In this document: piece after piece, positions 52,084-61,534 of the stretch
Position numbering within the stretch: the first letter of the stretch is position 1
How the letters are laid out: every line of letters starts with the position of its first letter
The notes under the pieces: model-generated
The model's database searches: none
Told to the model about the DNA's origin: nothing
What the model saw: the letters and a program-made list of their open reading frames with translations, nothing else
Position numbers and translations under genes: made by a program
NCBI GenBank assembly: GCA_041751955.1
Contig: JBGSIB010000057.1
Location: 1 to 64,000, forward strand
Direction: 5' to 3'
Length of the DNA: 64,000 nt
Source: UBA2040 sp041751955
GTDB taxonomy: Bacteria; Bacteroidota; Bacteroidia; Flavobacteriales_D; Crocinitomicaceae

Positions 52084-54000
52084 TTAGATTACAATTACCT
52101 TCTCCACCTCCAATTCCTTACTACCGTCACGAAGTACAACTTGGTATACCCCTGATGAGAAGGGTATTACAATGATATTCGTGCTATGACTCAGTGCAAT
52201 CCGATGTTCCAACACCACCTTTCCTCGTTCATCGTAAAACGAAAGTGTACAATTTTCACTCGGCAAATTCCCCACATACACCGCAATGCTTTCCCCACTT
52301 TGCACTGGGTTGGGACCGATGGCCATGTAATTGGTAATATTCGGATTAACAGGTTCTTCAGGCACATTTTTGCTTATGTGAATCGATGTTGTAAGCGTAT
52401 CATTCGCCCCATTGCAGCCATAAGCGATAAGCGTGACTTCAAATATTCCTGTGTCTGAATAGGTGTGAAAAACCGCAGCCTGAGCGGAGTCGAAGGCAGC
52501 GGAGTCGAACTCACCTGTTAGCACCGAAGCCCCATCCCCAAAATCCCACAAATAACTACCGCCCATGAGGCTTGTGTTGGTAAAGTGGACACCCATGCTG
52601 TCATTGGGTACCGCTGTGAAACCTGCTTGCGGATCATCTAAAAACCCGAGGCAGTTGGTTTTGAGAACGTAGCCGAGCTGGCCAGGGGCGTTGGCGTTTA
52701 AGGAATCGAAGTTGGTAGATTCCCCTACAAAAATATAACCACCATCAATTGTGTTTTCTACATCGTGTATTTCATAATTTGCTATATAATTTTGACCAAT
52801 TATGGGATAATAGCTATAATCGCGATTCCAGTTTACGGTACCATTCAGTTGGTTTCTATTGGTTATGCGCATTGTGTAATAAATGGATTGATTTGGTTCC
52901 CCTTCATTCTTAACATCAACATAACTGTGTGCTCCAACGAACGTGGAATCGCCTTGCAAAGCAAATTTATCTACGCAACCTCCGCAATATAATGTTGAAC
53001 TAAAATAAGTTCTCAAAGTATCTTTCCAAACCACATTAAAATTAGAATCCAAGCGAGCGACTGTGGGTCGCACAGCATAGTAGGGTTGGTTGGTCACTGA
53101 CATCAAGGTATCAGATTCGGTGTAGGAAATGAGTAAATCTTTTTCATCGTTGATGAAAGAAGCTCCAAAACCTGGCATGCTCCACGGGGTGTCTTGTAAT
53201 TGTTTCGTGGAGATCACACTGCCATCCGAAGGGTCTATGGTTTTGAAGAGAATTTTACAATATTGTGAATTAAAGTTAGTATTATCATAGTCTTCGCCTT
53301 GGATTAGTAAATGTTTTCCGTTCGAATAAGGCAAATAATTATACATTATTCTTCTCGGTTTGTTAGTAGCATAGGTAGAAAAATTGTGCCGCTTTATATA
53401 AATTAGGCTATCGGTTATTATAGAATAGCAAAGTATGTTTGTGCCCGTATCCCATGGTAAATTTGAAGTTGTGTCTATATTTTCTGAATAATTATACTTC
53501 ATGGCAAGAAAATATCTATCCGATTCTTCATCAACAATTAGTCTTGATCTATCAATACTTGTTAAATATAAGTCTACTAAAGTATCTATTTCCTTTTTGA
53601 CTAAATTGTTCGTAATGTCGTGATACTTTAAAATTTTTGGATAACTCTCCCAGTTGGATTCGTTATAAGAAGTGTATACAAACCAAAACACAGAATTTTC
53701 ATCCATATATATTTCAGATGCGCTAAAGCCTATCGATTCATCCCTTAAACTATCTTTAAAAGTGATTTTTTCAATTTCTTCGCCTAAAACATTTAATGTA
53801 ACGATTGAGGCAGAAGTTCTATTATATCTTCCCGTACTTGCATCTATCAGATAGGTTGTGTCTGAATTAACGTAAACATTGGATATAATACCTAGAGTAT
53901 CGTCAAATGCATATACCTTATGAAAACAAGTATTCTGTGCAACTCCTAACAAAGAAATAAGCAAAACGAATACAAAAAGAATTGTTTTCAAAATATACAT
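52084..54000 (-). CDS. PKD-domain T9SS protein
   Basis: 638 residues with a signal peptide (IILFVFVLLISLLGVAQ variant, ILKTILFVFVLLISLLGVAQ). The middle is a long beta-propeller-like region of unknown type; a PKD domain lies near residues 490-545 (GSYLWDFGDGASVLTG, VFHTYSDTGIFEVTLIAYGC), then a T9SS sorting domain (NPNITNYMAIGPNPVQSGES to VEKVIVI). The PKD domain contains EFDSAAFDSAQAA, which is an in-frame copy of the TTCGACTCCGCTCA element. A hairpin with a T-run lies just before the start codon. Confidence 0.87.
   Translation of the reverse strand: MYILKTILFVFVLLISLLGVAQNTCFHKVYAFDDTLGIISNVYVNSDTTYLIDASTGRYNRTSASIVTLNVLGEEIEKITFKDSLRDESIGFSASEIYMDENSVFWFVYTSYNESNWESYPKILKYHDITNNLVKKEIDTLVDLYLTSIDRSRLIVDEESDRYFLAMKYNYSENIDTTSNLPWDTGTNILCYSIITDSLIYIKRHNFSTYATNKPRRIMYNYLPYSNGKHLLIQGEDYDNTNFNSQYCKILFKTIDPSDGSVISTKQLQDTPWSMPGFGASFINDEKDLLISYTESDTLMSVTNQPYYAVRPTVARLDSNFNVVWKDTLRTYFSSTLYCGGCVDKFALQGDSTFVGAHSYVDVKNEGEPNQSIYYTMRITNRNQLNGTVNWNRDYSYYPIIGQNYIANYEIHDVENTIDGGYIFVGESTNFDSLNANAPGQLGYVLKTNCLGFLDDPQAGFTAVPNDSMGVHFTNTSLMGGSYLWDFGDGASVLTGEFDSAAFDSAQAAVFHTYSDTGIFEVTLIAYGCNGANDTLTTSIHISKNVPEEPVNPNITNYMAIGPNPVQSGESIAVYVGNLPSENCTLSFYDERGKVVLEHRIALSHSTNIIVIPFSSGVYQVVLRDGSKELEVEKVIVI
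52475..52511. repeat. Dispersed hairpin element inside a coding region
   Basis: TGAGCGGAGTCGAA (52481-52494) with flanks GCAGCC/GGCAGC, followed by a partial second copy GGAGTCGAAC (52501-52510). It is the reverse complement of TTCGACTCCGCTCA and encodes part of EFDSAAFDSAQAA in the PKD domain. Confidence 0.7.
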
Positions 54001-54007
54001 ACCTTAA

Positions 54008-54049
54008 ATAAAAAACGAAGTGGCTAGCCAAAGGTTGGTTGCCACTTCG
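54008..54049 (-). terminator. Hairpin with T-run before the 54000 start codon
   Basis: CGAAGTGGC (54016-54024) pairs with GCCACTTCG (54041-54049), with a T-run on the minus strand (A-run at 54009-54015). It ends the giant gene at 54068 but lies within 15 bases of the ATG at 54000, so it may instead act as a leader attenuator. Confidence 0.75.
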
Positions 54050-54067
54050 AATTTACGAGTTTTTAGT

Positions 54068-57000
54068 TTAATTTTTTAAAATACGTATATTCTGTGCTTC
54101 TCCATCCACATTCCAAATCCGTACGATATAGATACCCCGAACGGCACCCTTGAAATCTATCTCAGAGGTAAACGCATTTATTCTGGAAAGTTCAAAATGC
54201 AAGGTTTTACCATGAATGTCTTGAATTTCAATTTGGCTGATTTCAGTATCCTTCATTCCTTTGATGACAAAAGTACCTTCATTAGGGTTGGGGTAAAGGA
54301 TGAATTCACCCTGATTTTCCAAAACTTCAAATGCCTTACCTTCTATGCCTTGTGCTACTTGACTTCTTCCAATTGCGCCCAATTCCATAGGGTCTCTTTC
54401 TTCACAAATGCTAGCGTAAAAGCATAAGATGTTCGACGCTTGAAAGCTAGCTCTGCCCTCGTAGGTGTCTCGGGCATTGAGCAAAAAGACAATGTTTTCA
54501 GGGGACAACTCAAGGTTTAAAACATGCGCAGCATTTATTTCGTCAAGAAGATAAATTTTCAAATCTATAAAATCCATTAATTCTTGACGTACGTCAACAT
54601 TTGAGATAGAAGGCAATTCCTGTTGCAACAATACAATTTGTTCATTGGCTTCGTCAAACATACCTGCGCCTATATAATGGTCAATCATTTCAGCCCGTTT
54701 TATAGAATTATTTCGCGATTCAATCTGCACTGGTATAGAAACTTGATCATTCAGGTCGTTGGAAACCATTGCATTCGTTAAAAGTAAATTTTCAATTTTC
54801 GCTATGCGACAGGTCAAGTCTCCAATTTTTGCCATATCCAAACCGCGCTGTGAGATATTTGCTTTAGAAAAAGCATCTATGGAATTGTAAATTGCAGTTG
54901 GTAAAGGTTCTGTCTTGTTCAAGAGAAAACTTCTAAATCCGTTATCCAAAAACACTTCAATATTAGCCTCTACAGTCTCTTGGTACCACTCATGGGGGAA
55001 AATATTAGTAGAAATGGCACCCAACTCCGTCAAGAGCTCTATCGACAAATAAGGAGAAGCGTTGAGCAAGGTTTGTTTGACTGTTTGACGATTACCGATC
55101 GTTAATCCCTCTACCAAATCGTGCAAACTACTGAGATCGCCGCTTGTCAAATAGTTGGTGTAGTCATCGAAAAGAAGATCGTAATCCGTTTGTAGGAGCG
55201 TCAATTCGTCGCTTAAATTCACTTCCATTTGCTCGTTCAGCACGCTGTTCTCATCCAACATAACTATCGTACCATCGAAATTAGATGGGCAACCTGCTAC
55301 ATCTGGCGCATTATATTTGGAAAAATTACCACTAAATACTGTCGGTTCTTCTGCATTCGAATTCCAATAATATTTCAAATTTTGCAAGTCGTTGGTTCTG
55401 AAATGGTAACCACCTGCCTGCAAATTTTGCGAAAGATCGTTCAAAGTAGCTTGATTGGCAGAACCTTGGAACAAACGAACGCCTTGATCATTGGATCCAT
55501 TGAATGCAAAAACAAACATGTCGTTTTGACTACCTATGTTTTTGTTGCACGTGAATTCAAGACCTTTAGCTAAATTCTGATCAAAAAACAAATCATTTGC
55601 ATTTCTGCCAAAAGCCGCGTTAGCGGTACGCTGATTGTTAAATTTGTTTCGGTATATTTCATTTTCAGCGGTACCAATATCAAAATTAAGTATCCCTATG
55701 TTGGGTATGCCTAGGTCATTATCAAAGACATTTCCTTGAACTGTAAAGCCTGAAGAGGCAATTATATTTAAGTTTTGGGCATATTGAATATCTAATGGGC
55801 AATTGGCATCGTGATTGAAATAATTACGGGTCAAAATCGCGTTATCCACACTGTTGATCGTCAATCCTTCTTGACAGTTTAAAAATTTCACATGATCGAC
55901 TCTGAACGGATAATAACTTTGAGAACTCAGGTGTTCGACACCTTTGTACAAGTTGATGAATTCACCAACATCGTAGTCTGTATCCTCATAGTAATCGTGG
56001 GTCGGTGGATTGACAAAGAGACTTTTTCCCCTCACGGAGTATCCGGCATCTATGCTGAATATTCCTCTGGCGCGATTGGTTACATCATCCACGTTTGTGC
56101 GTAAATCTTGGAAAGTACAACCGTAAATTTTCACACCTTTCACCCCGTTCAATGTGATTGCTGGGCGAGGCTGAGCTTCAAAGAAGGCATCGGTCCATTC
56201 GAAAGTACAATTGGTGAAAATTCCTATGTTGTCAAGTACTGTTCCTGATGCATTTACATTTTGGTAGGCCATGTATTGAATCGACCGTTTGTTATTTCTG
56301 AAAGTAGAATTTGTTGCAGAAATAATTCCACCCGTTTTAGACCAATCGTTGTAACTCCATGGCATGATAGCTTCGCGTGCATTTTCAATCGTTCCGTTCG
56401 TCATGCTCACTTTTCCTTGGTTGGCCGTGTTTTGGCGTAGAGAGCTGTTTCCGAGTAAATCTATTCCTTGCCAGTAGTCTCCACATTCAGTGGTTATTAT
56501 TCCTCCTGAAATATTAAGATGACCCCCTGGTTCCACTATAATTTTTTGATCGCCATAAACGACAATACTCCCAGTAAGTGTTAAAGTTGCTCCATCTTTG
56601 ATAATTAATGTACAAAACAGATTTGTACGGTCTGCCCATGTTTCGTTTTGTGCTATTTTCCATTCTAAGCGCGGAACATCTCTTATCAGCGGAGCTTTCC
56701 AAATACCTCTAGTACCAACAGTGGCATATATTTCTCCAGTACAATGAATGATATTTAAATCGGAAGTTGAACTTGGGATATTTGTGGAATATTTTTTCCA
56801 CGTTTCATTAGCCCTATCCAAGTAATATATTCCGTTCGTAGCACCTATATATATAGAATACCCGTTTGTCTGTCCATTTCCATATCTGTAATTGAAACAA
56901 ACCCCGGGAATTTGTTCGCTACACCGTTGTTGAAAATAGCATCTTCAGTTTTGTAGGTAATGTCTGTATATTCATTGTTTATAGGGTCAAATTCAACAAT

Positions 57001-59439
57001 TCTATTGTTATGATATCCCCAATCCGAATAATTATTCAATAAAATCCAATGTTTTCCATTTCTTCTTGCATCGAATAGAATGGTCTTAAAGTGTGATTGT
57101 TCCCCGAGATTAGGGTCGAATAACAAACTCAACTCTATTGTTTGTGTTAAATTGGGGTTGGGGACTGTGGCATTCATACCATCAAAAAAATCTAGTTTTT
57201 CCAAGGTGTAACCACCGGTTGCAGTAGTTTTATAGTTTGAATAAACGATTAACTTGTCGGGTTCATTTGAAATCACTATCGGTTTAAATTTATGAGGCTG
57301 ATAAGCTGGTACACCCGCAAATATTTGTGTAGTTGTGAAATCATCGTTAGAAAAAACTAAATCCGATCCAATAACTGGGAACGGATACACAGTAGAATGA
57401 TATAATTTAGCACCATACGCTCGCCCTTGTCTGTTCTCTGAGGACGAAGTTTTAATATCGCCTGCTGAATAGTTAATGGTTAAATTATTAAAATCCTCAA
57501 CAACGGTATAAATCGAATTTTGATCTGCAAAATTATATCTTTCTTTATTTAGAAAAAATATTTCACCATCTTGTCCATCTCTTAATACTCCATAATGCCA
57601 TTTGTTTTCTTTTGGATTATAAATCTGCCAACCAGCATGCCAAAATCCTGATGCAACGTAAAAAGGAGGCTGCTGACTAACCGCCATTGCACTTGGATGC
57701 GACATTCCAAGACCTTCGCTCGAGATCAACCAAGATGTCCCGTTATTATCTGACTTATATACCCCTCCATCTGTACCAGCGAGTAATTCCCCATTTCTCA
57801 ATACCAGAATATCTCTTAAATCGGCGTGGAAAGTTTTAGAATATCCTGAGCACATGTTTGTCATGAGGGAATTGGCCATTTTTCTATGGCAAGAGTTGGT
57901 GTAAAACCACCAATCATTGTCATCGCTTGGATTCAAAGCAAAACCATTTGCTTGAGTAACCATAAAATTATTGTCAAACCCATTATCTGTGGATGAAAGA
58001 TCATTCCACCCACCTGTGGAAAGGACATATTGTAATAGATGATAGTTATTAGATGGCAAGACCGATCCACTTGCGCCTAAGACTTTAGTGCTCGCCACAT
58101 AAATAAAATTTGGATTTTATTTATTAACCTCAATGTGTCCACTGATGAATCCCTTATTGTAAATTTCCAAACCTTGAGCGCCAACAGTTGGAGACCCGCC
58201 TAAAAAATACCAATTTGCACCATAACTATTACTTCTGAGTATGTATTGACGAGTGAGTCCCAGGGTATCTCCAGAACTATTTTGCTCGAAAACTTGTAAA
58301 TAAACTAAATATGAAAAAGGACCTGTACCAGTTTGAAATTGTTCAAATTCCATATAATTTATTCTAAGGGTAGATCCCGTAAAATAAGTTGGTATCTGGG
58401 CTTCTATTGCGCTCATATCGAACTTTTTCCACTTCATTTGATTAATAACTTGATTAGATAAGATTGCGATTGATGCTTCGTAATTGTCTGAATAATATAC
58501 CCCATCCTCCCTTGTTAATATTAGCCTCGAATAATCTCCACTATTTGCGTCTTTTTTTGTAAAAGTTGCCTCTCCATTCTTTACATCCTCACCGTTGTAA
58601 AAACTAAATGAATACGCATAATTTGGCAACGAAAATGGGTCAAGAGGGTTTTGCCCATAATTAAATGGATAAGGAGAACTGCCGTGAAAATTGCATTCTA
58701 TCCATGTTAAGCCTGCATCGACTGATCTGTACATGGATCCCGAAGTTAACCCAATAAAAATGATTTCCTTAGACGTTTCAGGAGCAATTCCAATTGGTTT
58801 TATAGCAAAACTTGAAATGTTCAATTTAGGAATAAAATCTGTTCCCATTACTTCCCAGTTAAGGCCAGAATCATGACTCACAAAAAGTCCGCCGCCGCTA
58901 TTGTCGATTTCTCCACCTATAGTGTAAATAATATTGTCTATTGTAGGGTGTTGGTATAATCGGTCAACTTTAGCGACGTGCATTCCAGATTTTATATTAC
59001 CACTACCCAAAGAATGAGCTTGTATCCAATTCGAACCACTCTTTGTAAGTATTTCTGACATATTCTTAGGACCAATTTGCGACCATGCCATGGGATCAAA
59101 AGCTGTAGAATTGGATTGTACTTGCAAATTGTGATTATGATGTTGGATCTTTTGAAAATCCAATAACTCTTGGTGCATGTTTTGCGCATCATTATAATCA
59201 CCAGTGTTGGGCATGATATTATCCCAATAAGCTTTCCAATTTCTAAATTCTTTCAAACCTGTACCTTTCATGCTTGAATCACCTATCGCCGTGAGAGCCG
59301 TGTGAACTGAATCGAAGTAATTCGTCCACTTTTCTTTTTCATCAAAGTAATTATTGGACAAATCAGGATTGAATTGAGCAGAAACATTTTGGGTTATTAA
59401 AAGGAAAAATGATATTAGTGGAAAATTAATCTTTTTCAT
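54068..59439 (-). pseudogene. Giant BNR/beta-helix T9SS protein, broken twice
   Basis: About 1,790 codons in three blocks. Block 1 (59439-58117) has a signal peptide (INFPLISFFLLITQNVSAQ) and sortilin/BNR-like propeller motifs (GLFVSHDSGLNWEVMG, MYRSVDAGLTWIECN); an in-frame TAA at 58117-58119 ends it, with coding continuing as NPNFIYVASTKVLGASGS. Block 2 (58098-56845) continues BNR-like repeats and meets a two-base excess in a (TA)5 run at 56846-56855. Block 3 (56821-54068) is a right-handed beta-helix (TNSTFRNNKRSIQYMAY, LTRNYFNHDANCPLDIQ) and a T9SS sorting domain (FILYPNPNEGTFVIKG to IRILKN). Intact product: surface-exported. The two lesions are pseudogene-like or errors. Confidence 0.85.
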
Positions 59440-59661
59440 CGTTTCATAAGTATAAGTTAGTAATTTGGACTTTCGTCCTCAATCTTACAAAGCAAAAAAA
59501 AAAAAAACGATTTACCAAAACTTATTTGGCTGTTAAAAAATTAACAAAAAAGTACATCATGCGCAATGTACGAAAGACAAAAAAATCAGGGATAATTTTA
59601 ACATTTGAAGATGAAATGTTAAATATTGAACATTCCATAATAATAATAGATTTGGTCTATC

Positions 59662-60198
59662 CTACAACCGATACTTCTTAAAAAAAGCATCCCAATCCCA
59701 AAGGAAAAGCTCGGTGATTTCATTGAAGCGCTGCAAAAACATTGGATTGGGCGCGTTCATTTCACGGAAATATTGGTCTTGGTATTGTGCCAACTCGTAT
59801 TTCGAAAAGATAGCTTTGGACATGCCGTAAACCAAATTTTTTGACGGGAAATTGATGTGATTGACAAAGGATTGGTACTCTTTCAAAAGAGGTGTGAATT
59901 CCGCTTCGTTCATTTCGAATACATTCGCCAGTTTGCGAACAACCAATTTATTCAACTTAGCGGCTGGTTCAACATCCAATACATTTTGAGCAAGCGTCAT
60001 GTTGGCACCAAAAACAATTAATATCAAATGGTCCATACCCAAAGTTTCGGGTTTTGGTCGCGTTACAAATGCAAGATCATCTTTGATGAGATTCACAACT
60101 TCATCATAACTGGCATCAACAGAATCTAAAAGCATGTTGACGAATAAATTGGCTAGCTGGTCGTCAGTAAGTTTGCGTTTAAGTATTGTATTCAGCAT
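59662..60198 (-). CDS. Conserved hypothetical protein
   Basis: 178 residues, no signal peptide or membrane segment, mostly helical (LADQLANLFVNMLLDSVD-like, LNKLVVRKLANVFEM). Family not recognised; such proteins occur in Crocinitomicaceae-type genomes (recollection, not checked). It is divergent from the RND adaptor gene, with 214 bases between them. A 220-base AT-rich spacer holds a poly-A run at 59493-59508 on its other side. Confidence 0.65.
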   Translation of the reverse strand: MLNTILKRKLTDDQLANLFVNMLLDSVDASYDEVVNLIKDDLAFVTRPKPETLGMDHLILIVFGANMTLAQNVLDVEPAAKLNKLVVRKLANVFEMNEAEFTPLLKEYQSFVNHINFPSKNLVYGMSKAIFSKYELAQYQDQYFREMNAPNPMFLQRFNEITELFLWDWDAFFKKYRL

Positions 60199-60412
60199 AT
60201 CGGAATTTGAACGTTAAACAAAGATACCCCAAGTAAGTGACCTTCAGTCATACCCAAAAATCTCTTTATCAACCGAGTTTTCAACAGACATTTTTGCAGA
60301 TATCAACATTTCAACACTTCACCGATTACTTTTTTCTTTTTACCGATATGTGTTTTTTTAACAACTCAAATAAACCTCCAATGCTTATTTTTGTTCTTTG
60401 TAAAATCGTACA

Positions 60413-61531
60413 ATGAAACGGAATCAAATTATCATTTTAGGGGCGTTACTACTCATTTTTGCTCTTATTTTTATTAGCATCGCCAGCAAGAAAAAACCGG
60501 CAGAAAAGGAAATGAAAGAGGAAGCGACGACCATTTATGTTCCAACGCGCTTGGTTGAAAATTCTGAAAAGGAAATGCAAATCATTTCTTATGGCCAGGT
60601 TACACCAATGTCGGAAATAGAAGTTGCCGTTGAGGTACAAGGAAAATTGAAAGAAGGTGCTTTGCGCATGAAACCGGGCGTGAATTTTTCAAAAGGACAA
60701 GTTTTATACCGTGTCGACAATGAAGAAGCTTTCTATTCCTTGAGTGCGAGAAAAACGCAATTGTCGAATTTGGTGGTTGGCGCTATGCCAGATATTGAGT
60801 TGGATTTTCCAAAAGAAAAGGACAAATGGTTGAATTTCATGAACGGAATAAAAGCCGAAAGTCGTTTGCCTGAATTACCAGCTATGAATTCGAGCAAAGA
60901 AAAAATGTTCTTAACCTCACGAGGTGTTACCGCAGAATATTACAACATACGTAGTCAAGAATCACGGATGGAAAAATACGTGTACATCGCACCTTTTTCG
61001 GGAACGGTGATAGAAACGTATTCAGAACCAGGAGCCATCGCCAATCCGGGTGCTCGTTTGGCGCGAATTGCCAAAACCAATGATTTTGAAATAAAAGTGC
61101 CCATCGCTTTGAATGACATTGCCAATTACCAAAAACAAGGTAGTGTTCAGTTCTACAATTCGGATGGCGATATGGTTGGAACGGGAACGATTAACAGAAT
61201 CTCGGATGTGATCAATCAACAAACACAATCGGTTGATGTGTATTACGATGTTCGACCTAACTCTGGCCAAAAAATTTACAGTGGTTTGTTCCTGAATGTG
61301 GCCATCAATCAAAAAGCAATGAAGTCCAGTATTACATTGCCGAGAATGGCGGTAACGGGCAACAAAGTGAATATTTTGGTGGACGGAAAAATTGTTTCTC
61401 GAGATATTCAAATTGTGGGAAACAAACCTGATTCGCTTTATATATCGGGTCTAGAAAATGGTTCACATGTTATTTTAGAGAAAATAGAAGTGGACACCAA
61501 AGGCAAAGTTTTTAAAGGAATAATACGATAA
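60413..61531 (+). CDS. RND efflux periplasmic adaptor (HlyD/MFP family)
   Basis: 372 residues. N-terminal membrane anchor/signal (IIILGALLLIFALIFISIAS), then the lipoyl half motif VEVQGKLKEGALRMKPGVNFSKGQ (in parts) near 55-80, a helical hairpin region near 95-175, the second lipoyl half (VYIAPFSGTVIETYSEPGAI) and beta-barrel parts. It links the RND permease to an outer-membrane channel. Three bases separate it from the permease gene. Confidence 0.92.
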   Translation: MKRNQIIILGALLLIFALIFISIASKKKPAEKEMKEEATTIYVPTRLVENSEKEMQIISYGQVTPMSEIEVAVEVQGKLKEGALRMKPGVNFSKGQVLYRVDNEEAFYSLSARKTQLSNLVVGAMPDIELDFPKEKDKWLNFMNGIKAESRLPELPAMNSSKEKMFLTSRGVTAEYYNIRSQESRMEKYVYIAPFSGTVIETYSEPGAIANPGARLARIAKTNDFEIKVPIALNDIANYQKQGSVQFYNSDGDMVGTGTINRISDVINQQTQSVDVYYDVRPNSGQKIYSGLFLNVAINQKAMKSSITLPRMAVTGNKVNILVDGKIVSRDIQIVGNKPDSLYISGLENGSHVILEKIEVDTKGKVFKGIIR

Positions 61532-61534
61532 ACG

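Noticed and set aside
59490..59510. Poly-A run as a slippage site
   Set aside because: It lies in a noncoding spacer 50 bases from any start, so it has no coding effect visible here.
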